64,000 nucleotides of DNA, from positions 62,001 to 126,000 of the forward strand of contig NHNY01000006.1 of the NCBI GenBank assembly GCA_002786065.1, given 5' to 3'. The notes beneath the pieces are model-generated. The model was given only the letters and a program-made list of their open reading frames with translations. It was not told where the DNA came from and made no database searches. The first letter of the stretch is position 1; every line of letters starts with the position of its first letter. This document shows, one piece after another, positions 30,703 through 41,499 of the stretch. The DNA is from Microcyclospora pomicola. Its lineage: Eukaryota > Ascomycota > Dothideomycetes > Capnodiales. The position numbers and the translations under genes were made by a program.

Positions 30703-33700
30703 ATGGCGCGCGACCATGAAGGTGACCGCGTCGCCAAGGCGCACAGCGTCTTCGTCCGCCTCGTCCTCCCGCCGTACACGATCCACTTCAAGAGCCCGGC
30801 GTACATGCGAGACAGCACGCTCGAATTGCTGGATCGCAAAGTCTGCAAGGAAACGTTGAAGAGCACGGCGCAGGATGCTCGGGTGCGCGAAGCGATCGGG
30901 AGTGACGAGAAGTTCTGGACGGAAATGGTCGTGCTGTTCAAAGCGGCCATTCCGAGCTTGGAGCGTAGGAGCTTCACGATCTGGGACCCGAGTTCGGTCG
31001 ACTATGAGAGCACGAGCGGCGCTCTGATTGCCAGCCATTACCCGGTCTTGTGGAAGGATCTAGAGCGGCTGAATGATCTGGTCTCGATCGCGCGAAATGT
31101 GCTCACCATCGGCGAGATGGCGCAGGACTTGGCGGCGGAACATTCGATCGACATCGAAGTTTTCCGGCTGATCAACTGTTGCGTGCGAGTGACGGCGAGA
31201 GGATATGACGGCGAGGCGGGGACGGGGGACGAGGAGAAGTGGCAGTGGATCGTGAACGCATACAAGAAGCTGTTGATCACGAGTCTGCAATTTCTTAACA
31301 ACTTGGTGGCGCAGAATGAAAGGCGGAAACTGATGCTGTGGGTGGCTCTGTTCGATCACACGGCTGCGGCATCTAGCGAGTCGGCGTTGGGCGGTACAGA
31401 GGATAATCCGTCGCTCTATCCAGGGAACGATGCTGGGAACAAAGGCATGAGACCAAGACCGCCCATCGACGACTACGATCTGCTCATATCATATGGTACG
31501 AATGGAAAGGAAAGCCTCGTGCTAGACGGTGCGGAACCATTATGGGACGATGAGCCATTCTCCAAATGGCCTCTCCCGGCGGAAGTGCTAGAGGGACGCC
31601 GGACCATGCAAGGCAACGGCTATGTGTACTTCCATGTGTTCAACAAACAAGAACAATTTGAGGAATATCAGAGCGAGCTGGGGCGGGATCCTACAGAGGC
31701 AGAACAGCATCTTGAGATGCCTAGACGGTGGGGCGAGCTTAGCCAAGCTGATCGGGACGAATGGCACAAACAGTATCATCTGGAGGAAGAGAAGTACGAA
31801 CAGGAGCTAGCTGTCTTCGAGGCTAAGCTTCTGCTTTCACAACCTGTGGAGAACATCAGACAAGCTGACAAGGAACTGCGAGAGTTGCCAGTATCACAGC
31901 AGGCGAAAGCGATCGAGAAGAAGATTGCTGCATTGGAGGAGTCCTTAGCCGAGCGCTATAGAATGGAGAGTACGACAAAGGGAAATGGTGTGATGACGCC
32001 CGCTTGGGCTAATGTTGCACCTCTGGAGCCGCCGATATACGGCCCGGACGGCAGCCTCACATTTCCTACCCCTGAGCAGGCTGCCCTGAACCAAAGAGCC
32101 GTCACTCAAGATGACATGGCGATGCTCTTCACTGCTGACGCAGGAACGAAGATCCTCGAGAGCGGGAAGGCGGAATTAATGAAGAGGCTCGAAGGATACG
32201 AGGCGCCTCCGCCTCTCGGAGGTTCACATGGCGAACGTGGCAGCACAGCACATGGAAATGCTGATCATCAATCTGCTATGACGGTCGGCCGAACTCGAAG
32301 TCTGAGCTTGAGTGGCGACGTTTCTCATCCTCCTAGTCTCTTCCAACGACGCTCCTCGGTCCAACACGCTCAAGACCCGTCTCGCACAGCGCCTGTCGAA
32401 GACAACTCGCTGTTCCAAGACAGCCAAGGCGATGACGAGGAGGAAGAGGATGTGGAAGAAGACGAGGAGGAACCAAGCGAAGAAGGCGAGGAAGAAGATG
32501 ATGAGGATTACCCCGGGTCCACGGAAGATGGCCGTGGACTCTTGACGGATGTGCCACTCATACTGGGGCCATCAGAAATAGAAGTTCTGCCCATGCTCAT
32601 CATGAGTGGTATTGTGCCGCCCACCAACCTGCAAAACAACTCCATGACCGATGAGGAGAGGAACGCGCTCACCAACATGCACACCGTGCGCACACATCTT
32701 CTGCTGTCTCAGTCCAACGGGCGTAATCTGCTGCGTGAGCTGCTCATATTCGTTGCAGCTTGGGATCTGAGAGAGGAAGAGCTGTACTTTAAGTTCATGG
32801 TGAAGATCATGGAGGCGATCCTGAAGAATGGCTTGATGCCATACGCCTACCACGCCTTCCGAGACCGTAGCCGCAGCAAGGATATAATCAGTCCGGCTCA
32901 GGCGGTCATCATGAAGCTGATGACTTGTATTTTCCGTGCCAGAGGCGAGGCGCAGAAGAGTGCGAATGCGAGCGCCACCACATCGGATAGCAAAGATGGC
33001 TCCAAGGCAGCTTCTGGACGTAGCACTGGCCCGCATACCAAGCCATCGTCTCAGCCTGGGGCTCGATCTGATGCGTCTCACAATGGAAGGCCTGGGGACC
33101 ACCTACAATCCCCGGCTGACTACATCACGCCTTCGAGAGTGGACCTTCACATCCTCAATTTCATCTTTACTGAATTCCGACAGCACATCATTCCACAGAC
33201 CTGTGCTTTGATTTTTTTACAAGGCCAAATACATGTTGGTCGGGCAAGCCCTGAGGACTTTCCACTGAATTTGTGGGACATGGAGCGGATGTACGAGGGT
33301 GTTTATCAGTACCTTGAGTTCTTTGCCGTGCTCAGCGAAGAACCGGTGTGGAAAGGTATCCTTGCTGGATGGGAGATGGCGAGTGAGCTTGTCACACTTT
33401 TACGCGAGCTCGAATATGGCATACCAAAGATGAACAGCGGCAGTCAGTCGCATCGCATGCAAGCCCCTACACGACGAGTTACTCACCAAGCGCCACCGGG
33501 CTCGACTGCCCACATACCACAAAGGAGCATGAGTGCGGATTCTGCTCTACCTCATGGCCATGCTTCGCTCAGCCAGCACTATGCCGCCTCTCCATTACCA
33601 TCGCATCCACAACAACAACAATTGCAGCTGCAAAGTCGTATTGCTGCCGAAAGACCTTTCGATGTGGAAGCCTCCACGGGCGCGAGACAAGACATCGCGC

Positions 33701-34653
33701 ATGCTCCTCGGCGGCAAGATACCTTGGGCGGACAGCCGATCTTCGAAGCGGAGACACCTCTTGCTTACCCGGAAGATCCAATTGCGCCTCTTTCGGAGCA
33801 AGCGATGCACCACGGTCCTTCGGCATCTACAGCTGCAGGATTAAGTGCTGACCAAGACGAACCTAGCGATTTTGAATGGCGGAATCTGAAGAAGTTGACG
33901 GTCCTTGTCCTCTCCTCACTAATCTGGAAGAACAGGTTTGTCCAAGATCAAGTGCGTTTCTATGGCGGTCTTGAGGCTCTTGTTGGCTGCTGTAGAACCG
34001 ATGAGCATAACCCGTACATACGTGAGCATGCAATCATGTGTCTGCGATTCGCTGTTGAAGGCTGTGAGGAGAACGCGAAGGTCATCAGAGGTATGGCGGA
34101 AAGTGGTCAAGCGGTACACTTGCAGCAGCATGCCCAGCAGCAACAGCAGGCACAGCGTGAGCGACAGCAACAACAACAGCAGCAGCAGCAACAACAACAA
34201 CAACAACAGCAACAGCAACAGCAGCTACTGGCGCTTGAGGCTGCCAACGCACCGCCGCGGCCAGGAGATCTCAATGTGCCACGAGAAGTGCTCGACGCAA
34301 ACGGTTATGAAACGTTCATGGACCTGAAAGGTCAGGTCGGGCTACGACGCAAGGACGGTGCGCAATTGCAATTTTCTGGCTCCGGCGGCCAGTCCTCTGA
34401 CTCAGGAGTCCCACCTGCTGCTGGCTCTGCCTCAACATCCCTGCAGAATCCACCACGTTTACCACCGAGTAGACTCACGGCCGAGAAGGCGGCGGATCTT
34501 ATGCAGAACGCGTTACGATCGCTACCGCTGGGAGACAAGCTTGTCACCGATCAGCAGAAACGCGAGGCTCTCGCAAAACTCGATCGAGCGTTTGAGAGTA
34601 CTGAGAAGGCGCTTGGGTTCAGGAGCGATAGAGATGGATCTACTGGGAACTGA
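30703..34653 (+). CDS. Ataxin-10/Ctr86-like protein with polyglutamine tract
   Basis: The 1316-residue protein starts at the ATG at 30703 (MARDHEGDRV); the frame begins at a TTG just upstream. The conserved C-terminal ataxin-10 domain lies at about residues 1060-1135, with VLVLSSLIWKNRFVQDQ, GGLEALVGCC and HNPYIREHAIMCLRFAVEG. In fungi this defines the copper-transport-protein-86 (Ctr86) family, an armadillo-like helical protein. A helical N-terminal region (1-225) and central helices (about 640-900) fit that fold. Two unusual parts are a segment at about 303-372 resembling an HMG box (YVYFHVFNKQE...RWGELSQADRDEWHKQY), and an acidic block followed by a Gln-rich tract at about 1142-1175 just after the ataxin-10 domain. 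There is no intron. Its role in copper handling or cytokinesis is only known from relatives. Confidence 0.82.
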   Translation: MARDHEGDRVAKAHSVFVRLVLPPYTIHFKSPAYMRDSTLELLDRKVCKETLKSTAQDARVREAIGSDEKFWTEMVVLFKAAIPSLERRSFTIWDPSSVDYESTSGALIASHYPVLWKDLERLNDLVSIARNVLTIGEMAQDLAAEHSIDIEVFRLINCCVRVTARGYDGEAGTGDEEKWQWIVNAYKKLLITSLQFLNNLVAQNERRKLMLWVALFDHTAAASSESALGGTEDNPSLYPGNDAGNKGMRPRPPIDDYDLLISYGTNGKESLVLDGAEPLWDDEPFSKWPLPAEVLEGRRTMQGNGYVYFHVFNKQEQFEEYQSELGRDPTEAEQHLEMPRRWGELSQADRDEWHKQYHLEEEKYEQELAVFEAKLLLSQPVENIRQADKELRELPVSQQAKAIEKKIAALEESLAERYRMESTTKGNGVMTPAWANVAPLEPPIYGPDGSLTFPTPEQAALNQRAVTQDDMAMLFTADAGTKILESGKAELMKRLEGYEAPPPLGGSHGERGSTAHGNADHQSAMTVGRTRSLSLSGDVSHPPSLFQRRSSVQHAQDPSRTAPVEDNSLFQDSQGDDEEEEDVEEDEEEPSEEGEEEDDEDYPGSTEDGRGLLTDVPLILGPSEIEVLPMLIMSGIVPPTNLQNNSMTDEERNALTNMHTVRTHLLLSQSNGRNLLRELLIFVAAWDLREEELYFKFMVKIMEAILKNGLMPYAYHAFRDRSRSKDIISPAQAVIMKLMTCIFRARGEAQKSANASATTSDSKDGSKAASGRSTGPHTKPSSQPGARSDASHNGRPGDHLQSPADYITPSRVDLHILNFIFTEFRQHIIPQTCALIFLQGQIHVGRASPEDFPLNLWDMERMYEGVYQYLEFFAVLSEEPVWKGILAGWEMASELVTLLRELEYGIPKMNSGSQSHRMQAPTRRVTHQAPPGSTAHIPQRSMSADSALPHGHASLSQHYAASPLPSHPQQQQLQLQSRIAAERPFDVEASTGARQDIAHAPRRQDTLGGQPIFEAETPLAYPEDPIAPLSEQAMHHGPSASTAAGLSADQDEPSDFEWRNLKKLTVLVLSSLIWKNRFVQDQVRFYGGLEALVGCCRTDEHNPYIREHAIMCLRFAVEGCEENAKVIRGMAESGQAVHLQQHAQQQQQAQRERQQQQQQQQQQQQQQQQQQQQLLALEAANAPPRPGDLNVPREVLDANGYETFMDLKGQVGLRRKDGAQLQFSGSGGQSSDSGVPPAAGSASTSLQNPPRLPPSRLTAEKAADLMQNALRSLPLGDKLVTDQQKREALAKLDRAFESTEKALGFRSDRDGSTGN
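34124..34226 (+). repeat. CAG/CAA glutamine repeat
   Basis: A run of CAG and CAA codons, the longest uninterrupted part coding for about 20 glutamines, lies in the Ataxin-10/Ctr86-like gene. CAA interruptions are frequent, which should make it more stable than a pure CAG run. Confidence 0.9.
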
Positions 34654-35056
34654 GGGTCGGGATGATTTGGGATACCCTTGACGTTAGAGAGCTTGAGAAG
34701 AGTGCACCAGCATAATTCGGCTCAGCTTTTTTGGTCAATGTCACTGTAACAGTACTGTATGATCAACTAAGAGGATGAAAACGTGCTTGAAAGTTCTATC
34801 ATATCATCCTGACAACTTCTTGTAACAATATCGGGGAATTGAGAGTCACGTCTCCGCTAGAGATAGGGCTTGAAAATCGAGCTGAATTGACATGTGAAAG
34901 CACCTTATTCCATAGCTTGTCATGCAGGGCAAAACCCAAAAAGTCTATGAGTCAGCAGCACTACCTCCATCATCAATGCAAGGGTCATCATATACTTCAC
35001 CTTGGGCAGGTCACATTTTATCTGTCAGAATAGTGAACTATCATCCATTGGCTTGG
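34654..35056. other. Intergenic region upstream of COX15
   Basis: About 0.4 kb. The COX15 frame continues upstream to an ATG at 34922, but this extension does not look like protein and is treated as leader. No other feature was seen. Confidence 0.5.
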
Positions 35057-36622
35057 ATGGCTGCATCACTGGGTGTATCTGCCTTGCGGACGCGATTGGC
35101 ATTGCGCACCTCATCATTGCTGCGCGACAATTTCGTCTGTAGACGATGTCTGCATCAGCAAGTCAAGGAGAGCCCGCAGCCAATCTCCTCCACGATCCGT
35201 CGCCAAACACCATTCCTTACAGCTTTTCGGCAGCCTCGACAAACTCCGGTCGCTGTACGGAATCAGAGCTCAGCTCCTGCAGCACCTGCTACGCTCGCTG
35301 GTCTGGGCGGGCAGATTGCTAGCGGACAAGGCGCGCATCGCTCATCGACCGCTGGAGCATCAACCTCTTCATGGCCGGCAACAAGCTCTCCGGCCGTCGC
35401 ATACTGGCTGTTAGGATCCGCTGTCAGCGTGTTCGGCATCGTCATCTTCGGCGGCTTGACTCGTCTGACCGAGTCCGGCTTGAGCATCACCGAATGGCGA
35501 CCAGTGACTGGGTCCTTCCCACCGCGGAATGAAGAGATATGGGAGGAAGAGTTTGCGCGATACAAGCTAAGTCCGGAGTTCAAGATGCTGAATTCGCGCA
35601 TGAATCTGGAAGAGTTCAAGCAGATATACTGGATGGAGTGGATTCATCGTCTGTGGGGCAGAGTGGTTGGCATTACGTTCTTGGTTCCTACGGTGTATTT
35701 TGTGGCTCGACGAAGAGTCAGCAGAGGCATGGCGGTGAAGTTAGTGGGGATTTGCGGTTTGATTGGGTTTCAGGGCTTTATTGGTTGGTGGATGGTGAAG
35801 AGTGGACTGAAGGATGATCTGCTCGAGACCGGTAAGCACCCACGTGTTAGTCAATACCGACTGGCGGCCCACTTGGGAACGGCATTTGTCGCTTATCTCG
35901 CCATGGTATGGAATGGCCTGCAAATCATCCGCGAGAATGCCTTGGTCAAGAATCCTCAAGAAAGCGTGCAACTCCTGCAGCAATTACGAGACCCCAGGCT
36001 TCGCAATTTCAAGCGTCTAGTGGCTGGCCTTACCGTCCTTGTCTTCATCACAGCTATGTCCGGCGCTTTGGTTGCAGGTTTGGACGCAGGGCTCATCTAC
36101 AATGACTTTCCATGGATGGGACAAGGACTGCTACCACCCACGCGAGAAATGTTCGATCCTTTCTACTCCCACACGGAAGATCAAGGAGATCTGATCTGGC
36201 GGAACATGCTGGAAAACCCGGTTTTGGTTCAGCTAGATCACCGCATCTTGGCCACTACGACCTTCACTGCAATCCTTGCGCTCTGGAGTTACAGCAGATT
36301 CTCCCCCGCTGTCCGCTCGATACTGCCCAAGGCGGCACAAAAGAGTATGCTCGAGCTTGTTCACGTAGTAACCCTGCAAGTCATCCTTGGCATCTCGACG
36401 TTGTGGTACTTGGTGCCGACTCCACTAGCCTCAGGACACCAAGCCTGCGCCCTCTTATTGCTGACGGGCGTCTTTGCCCTCGGGAATAAAGTCTTCGTGC
36501 CTAAACGCACACTTAAGCTAATCGAGCATGCGGCTCAGCAGGCACGCAGTGCTACAGCGAGGAGAGGTCCCGAGGCGATGATGCAGGCTAAGCTCGCAGG
36601 CACGGCGAAAAGCGCAGCTTGA
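35057..36622 (+). CDS. COX15: Cytochrome c oxidase assembly protein Cox15 (heme A synthase)
   Basis: Cox15 converts heme O to heme A in the mitochondrial inner membrane. The 521-residue model starts at the ATG at 35057 (MAASLGVSALRTRLALRT), giving an Arg-rich, acid-poor presequence. Membrane helix 1 contains VFGIVIFGGLTRLTESGLSITEW, the family signature. IHRLWGRVVG supplies a heme-ligand His. A helix with GLIGFQGFIGWWMVKSGL follows, then HLGTAFVAYLAMVW with another His. The second half mirrors the first with MSGALVAGLDAGLIYNDFPWMG, LDHRILATTTF and PLASGHQACALLLL, supplying the other His residues. About eight helices are visible. There is no intron. The in-frame ATG at 34922 would add 45 residues without targeting character. 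Confidence 0.93.
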   Translation: MAASLGVSALRTRLALRTSSLLRDNFVCRRCLHQQVKESPQPISSTIRRQTPFLTAFRQPRQTPVAVRNQSSAPAAPATLAGLGGQIASGQGAHRSSTAGASTSSWPATSSPAVAYWLLGSAVSVFGIVIFGGLTRLTESGLSITEWRPVTGSFPPRNEEIWEEEFARYKLSPEFKMLNSRMNLEEFKQIYWMEWIHRLWGRVVGITFLVPTVYFVARRRVSRGMAVKLVGICGLIGFQGFIGWWMVKSGLKDDLLETGKHPRVSQYRLAAHLGTAFVAYLAMVWNGLQIIRENALVKNPQESVQLLQQLRDPRLRNFKRLVAGLTVLVFITAMSGALVAGLDAGLIYNDFPWMGQGLLPPTREMFDPFYSHTEDQGDLIWRNMLENPVLVQLDHRILATTTFTAILALWSYSRFSPAVRSILPKAAQKSMLELVHVVTLQVILGISTLWYLVPTPLASGHQACALLLLTGVFALGNKVFVPKRTLKLIEHAAQQARSATARRGPEAMMQAKLAGTAKSAA

Positions 36623-37285
36623 TTGTATACATACTGTATTAAACATTCTTCAGTGTTAGCGTTGATGAGGTTCGTAATAGACTGTACGATGATGATACCT
36701 CTGCTACGAGATCTGAAGTGGCATGCCTGATCGATATGATACGTGATTTGGACGTTCATTTGGTTGGCACAAAGGTTTGCATAATCATGGTATCGCTCTT
36801 GAAGCATCTGGAAAGACCTATGAGATAATCTGTACATTGTCCCTGACTTGTGTTGTGATCTCTATGGACATGTATAGAGTGGTTCGAACCAAACATACGA
36901 AAGCGTAAAGGCAGGTAAAGTGCCTTACCTTACTAAGTCTTTTATTGGAACGCGAATAGGTTCAACGAACATTAGAGCCATGACACGCCTCAATTGTATG
37001 CTGATTCGATATTTATCAGTTTCTCGGTTATATTAAAGAGATGAAGTTCCGTCTGTACTGGAATAGAAATATGATGTGATAGCACGTGGCTGTCGAGATG
37101 GTGGGGTGGTGGGGTCCAATGGTCAACTAGACGTACTTTATATTTATCTGGGCACAAAAGATTTACAGCTTCATGTTCACGGAACAGATACCTGTTTAAC
37201 ATTCCTTAGATTGCGAAAATAGTTGAGTACTGCAAAGACCAAAAAGTGCTTGCTCCTGTCCACCCACCTCATAACCATCTTCAAG
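36623..37285. other. Intergenic region, no gene seen
   Basis: About 0.66 kb, somewhat AT-rich compared with the flanking genes. A T-loop-like GGTTCGAACC at about 36880 has no matching tRNA arms around it. No gene supported. Confidence 0.5.
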
Positions 37286-38283
37286 ATGGCCGACATAGCA
37301 ACCTCCTACGCTGGTCGTCCTACCCTCTCCTATGGCTAAAACCACGGAATCCATAGCTGATACTCTTCCCAGACCCCATCCACATCGCCGTTATTGGCGG
37401 CACCGGTCTCCAATCTCTAGCCGGGTATACACACGTCGCGACCCTCACTCCCACGACGCCATGGGGCACGCCATCCTCGCCCATCTCCGTCCTCCACCAC
37501 CCTTCCCCAACAACCGGCCAACCGATCGCCATCGCCTTCCTCTCCCGCCACGGCCTGCATCATGAACTTGCGCCGCACGAAGTGCCCTCGCGCGCCAACA
37601 TCGCCGCGCTTCGCTCGCTCGGCGTCCGCACCATCATCGCCTTCAGCGCCGTTGGCAGCCTGCGCGAGGACATCAAACCGCGCGACTTCGTCGTCCCGGA
37701 CCAAGTCATCGACCGCACCAAGGGGATCCGGCCCTTCACCTTCTTCGAGGGCGGCATGGTCGGCCACGTCGGGTTCGCAGACCCGTTCTCGCCGCCGCTG
37801 GCGACGCTGGTGAACCGGTGCGGCGCGGCGCTGGCGGGCGACGGCGTCGTGCTGCACGCAGCCGGCACGGTGGTGTGCATGGAGGGCCCGCAGTTCTCGA
37901 CGCGCGCCGAGTCGCACCTGTATCGGCAGTGGGGCGGGTCCGTCATCAACATGTCGGCGCTGCCCGAGGCGAAGCTCGCCAAGGAGGCTGAGATCGGGTA
38001 CCAGATGATCTGCATGAGCACGGATTACGACTGCTGGCATGCCGGCGCCGGCGACGTCACGGTCGAGATGGTCATGGGGAATATGAAGGCCAACGCGGAG
38101 AATGCGCGGCGGTTCGTGGGCGCTGTGCTCGATGAGCTGAGTAAAGAGGAACATAAGGATTTGGTGCTCGCGAAGCATCTCGAGGGACAGAGCAAGTTCG
38201 CTGGAAGCATTACGGCGCCGTCAGCGCGGACTGCAGAGGCGAAGGAGAAGTTGGGGTGGCTGTTCCCGGGGTATTTTGATTAG
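37286..38283 (+). CDS. MEU1: S-methyl-5'-thioadenosine phosphorylase (Meu1)
   Basis: This enzyme splits methylthioadenosine with phosphate into adenine and methylthioribose-1-phosphate, the start of methionine salvage. The N-terminal exon (37286-37313, MADIATSYA) is joined to 37373-38283, giving HIAVIGGTGLQSL and 312 residues. The intron has a weak donor (GTCGTC at 37314, or three bases later, same phase) and a good pyrimidine-CCCAG acceptor. Family signatures are all present: phosphate-binding GGTG, LSRHGLHHELAPHEVPSRANIAAL, IIAFSAVGSL, TFFEGGMVGHV, CMEGPQFSTRAES, and the base-specificity loop MSTDYDCWH. The exon coding the second half is much richer in G+C than its neighbours. It is convergent with a P450 gene, 179 bp between stops. 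Confidence 0.9.
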
Positions 38284-38462
38284 GATGGTGGGATGTGAAC
38301 ACCACTCCGGACAAACTCATCAGGGAGTTGCATCACAATGTCCGATCCAGCCCTGAAGCCCAAGAAGAGATACCCACCAACTTTCAACAAGTACTTTATA
38401 GCGAGATTGAATTGCAGGACGTTCGGTCCGCGAAAAGCGTATTGCTTTGTACATGAGATTGC

Positions 38463-40190
38463 CTACCAACCCTCAACTTCCTTGAGATTTACCCACACAC
38501 CACTCTTCGGCTTCGCCGTAATGCCGCCTTTGATCTCCGGCTCGCCAGTCGCCAGCTCGCTGCCCTCTTCGAACGTCGTCTCAAACCGTCCGACCCAGCC
38601 CGCGACTAAGCACGCGAACTCGGCCTGGGCGAACTTCTGACCAATGCACGAACGCGGGCCGTGCAAGAAAGTCAAAAAGGAGTAATTGCTATCGGCGCCG
38701 CCGTTGTTGTTCGCTTTACCGTCGGCGTCGAGCCAGCGCTCGGGGTGGAATTCCAAGGCGTCCGGGCCCCAGAGATCCTTGGAGACGTTGATGGCCCAAG
38801 GCGGCAGGATGACGCGGGTGTCCTTGGGGATGAAGTGGCCGCACACCGAGGTGTCCTTGGCGGCGACGCGGATGGTGATGGAGACGGGCGACCAGAGACG
38901 GAGGACTTCGTTGCAGAAGGCTGAGAGGTAGTGGCAGTTGTCGATGTCGGTGGCGGTGATGGACGAATCGAGGGATGGGATTTTTGAGCGGACTTCGTTG
39001 CGCAGTTTCGTCTGGATCTCGGGGTACTTGCAGAGCATGTAGATGGCCCAGATCATGGCGGTGGCGGTGGTTTCATGTCCAGCTGCGAGGAAACTGGATG
39101 GGTTGTTAGCAAGTGACGCAGAACAGGCACATGTAAGCGCGAGAAATGTAACTCACGTCATCATTTGGTTGACCAGATCCTCATCCGAGAACCCTCCCGA
39201 TTCCAGCGCGACAGACATAATGTCGACCTCGGATCTCTTCTCCTGGGTCAACAGCTTTCGTTTCCGCGCGATCGAGTCCCGACAGATTTTCTTGATATAC
39301 GCTTGTGCGTCCTGGATATCGCGATTGCGCTGAATCGGAATGAGGCGGATGAGCCACAGTGGCAGGATGATCCCAAGGAGTTGCAAGTAGCGGCCAGCCT
39401 TCCCCGGGTTGAAGACATTGCGGTACATCTGGTTCAATTGGTTGTTGGGATTCTTCAGCGAATCGAAGTCCTCGCCCATACCAGTCAGCCCGATGATGTC
39501 CAGGGTGGCGCGAGAAGTCCAATCTCCCACGTTGATGGTACCAGGGGCATGCTTGGAAGGATCAATGAGACGATCAGCCAACTCCGGGTCAGCGGCTACT
39601 GGCTTTGTCTCCGCTGCAGCTTTAGCTAGACCAGTGACCATCTCTCGGCTCTTCGACCAGAACACCGGATAAAGCTCCTTGATGTGCCGAAACGCAAACG
39701 CAGGCATGAGATGTTTCCTCTGCCGTTTGTGCTCGTCACCTTCCGCCAGGAGGATTCCGATACCAAGAATCTGTCCAAGCCCGGCGCGAATTTGCCACGG
39801 CTTAATGAAGTCGTAATTCTTGGTGACCAAGACCTCTCCCATGGCTTTGGGATTGGTGACCACGATCCGCTCGCCACCCCACATCGAGTACTTGATAATG
39901 CCATCGTTCGGCACGGTCTCAAGCCATTCGCGATGGGGGTTTCCAGAGGACTCCCGCAGAACTCGCTTGGTCTGACCAAGGAAGAAATCGCCATCCTTTG
40001 GCGAAGGGAGATTCCGCAGCGGGCTGATGTATCGTGGATAGAGCACGTATTTGTAGGTCAGGAATACGACCGCTTGAAACAGAAATAACAGGGTGGCGGT
40101 TGCCGGGAGTCCTAGGAAGTATTGTGGCGCATATCGCTGAATGACACTCGAGAAACCGAACGAGGCACCCAAGATCTGGAGGAGACTCAT
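38463..40190 (-). CDS. Cytochrome P450 monooxygenase
   Basis: Two exons, 39157-40190 and 38463-39093, are joined across a 63-nt intron (GTGAGT donor, GCTAAC branch, CCAG acceptor) inside helix I, giving NQMMT|FLAAGHETTATA. The 554-residue protein starts at the ATG at 40190 (MSLLQILGASF). One or two N-terminal hydrophobic segments (about residues 18-50) anchor it in the ER. P450 signatures are the helix I AGHETT, ExxR as EVLR, the PERW loop (FHPERWL) and the heme loop FLHGPRSCIGQKFA with its Cys ligand. The subfamily cannot be fixed by eye; the HKRQRKHLMPAFAF stretch resembles microsomal CYP4/CYP52-clan-like fungal enzymes. It stands alone, with no biosynthetic cluster around it. Confidence 0.92.
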
Positions 40191-41006
40191 GGCAGCAGTG
40201 TCTTGTTTATTAGACACAAAGTCTCTACAAATTTCAAGCAAAAGATGGCCAAAATGGTGGCATCTGTCCCGCGAGAAGCCACTGAGCGCCAAGCCGTGGT
40301 GTTGTTATAAGGTCGTGGGCGGAACGGAGCCAGGGACGAAGCCCGCGTCCACTCCTCGTGCGCAGGCTACCTGAGCTACCCGATCAGGGATAGCATTGCG
40401 CTGTCAGCGGGTTGTTGATTCGCTGGATGCTACTTGTGCCTGACTTCATCATGTCGGACAACAAGCCACCCACGCTATCATCGTCACTTGACATCGGCCT
40501 TGATTCATCCGTCCCCAGTCTTCTTTGACTAAAGCTTGAGGAGAACAGGAGGGATTGGTATCACCGAATACCGATTGACAATGTTGCAGTGTATCGTGGT
40601 CTCGCATCGATCGGCCTCGTAATCGATGATAGATGGTCCGCGGGACATGTCCAATTCGCTTCCTCGGCTGTCGTGAATACTTTTTGCGTACGTGCGATTT
40701 TAGTGTCCATGGCATACACGCAACCTGGCGACGACGAGGATAAGTCACATAAGCTAATTCAGACATACAACAATCATGGCGAATAGGACTGGTTGGTGCA
40801 ACAATGTGATATGCACACCATGAATGCTTACAGCCGACGTACGAAAAGTAAAACTGGGTCAGGAGGGTTTTCATTCCATGCAAACCGCTATAACAGGCAC
40901 AAAAAGCACCTACTGACGACTTCATCACTCGAGAGCAGTGGGACATCGGAAGTCGAAGGATGTGACGCTGCGCGCCGTTCGCCTCACACAAGAGAGGCCC
41001 ACTAGA
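40191..41006. other. Intergenic region, no gene seen
   Basis: About 0.8 kb upstream of the P450 gene. A minus-strand open frame of 180 codons here is unsupported by any motif. Likely promoter of the P450 gene. Confidence 0.45.
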
Positions 41007-41498
41007 TCACTGACTACACTCCTTGCACGCTTTCTGGACTTTCCCCATTCCAGTCGAGACAACATCGCCCATCGAAGTGATGAGATCCTTGCTCATAGAT
41101 CGGCTCTTAGTTGCCGCCTTGGCCCAAGCACTTTCATCCCTCAAGGCGAAGCCCCCCAGGAGCATTCCGGCAACAGCCCAGGCAGCGTTGTCAGGATCCT
41201 CCACGGCGCCATAGATGCTCATGGCCGCGTTACCAGCGACGTCGGCAAGTTTGGCGATTCGAGCGACCTGTGCGAGCGCAGCGACACCATCTGCGGCCTC
41301 GCCGATGCCGGGAATGATGAGGAGAAATGCCGTGAGGAATGCCATGATCATGTCCTTCTTTGCCTCTTCTTCCGCCTGCTCGCCAATATCGGCGACCTGT
41401 TGCATGGCTTGTGTGGCTGCCTGCAACGAGAATACCACGCTGGATGAAGCGTCTACGGCGTCTGCGTCACTTGCGGGGAAGAACAGCACGGAAGCCAT
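41007..41498 (-). CDS. Small Ala/Gly-rich hydrophobic protein
   Basis: A 163-residue frame from an ATG at 41498. The middle is strongly hydrophobic and Ala/Gly-rich (AFLLIIPGIGEAADGVAAL, then VAGNAAMSIYGAVEDPDNAA and AVAGMLLGGFAL), flanked by helical charged ends and a Lys/Cys-rich C-terminus (KVQKACKECSQ). I recall closely similar Ala-rich segments near the C-termini of much larger fungal proteins, including some LysM/GH18 chitinase-like ones. It could therefore be a stand-alone small gene or a remnant of a larger one; I cannot tell. It lies about 190 bp from the first CCTCGAC copy of the neighbouring array, outside it. Confidence 0.55.
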   Translation of the reverse strand: MASVLFFPASDADAVDASSSVVFSLQAATQAMQQVADIGEQAEEEAKKDMIMAFLTAFLLIIPGIGEAADGVAALAQVARIAKLADVAGNAAMSIYGAVEDPDNAAWAVAGMLLGGFALRDESAWAKAATKSRSMSKDLITSMGDVVSTGMGKVQKACKECSQ

Positions 41499-41499
41499 G

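Noticed and set aside
36870-36900. tRNA T-loop-like GGTTCGAACC
   Set aside because: No acceptor, D or anticodon arms could be placed around it on either strand.
37417-38178. 253-codon minus-strand frame, Arg/Asp/His-rich
   Set aside because: Antisense shadow of the GC-rich MTA phosphorylase exon.
40449-40991. 180-codon minus-strand frame upstream of the P450 gene
   Set aside because: No domain, signal or splice support, and Cys/His-rich composition looks like random read-through of intergenic DNA.
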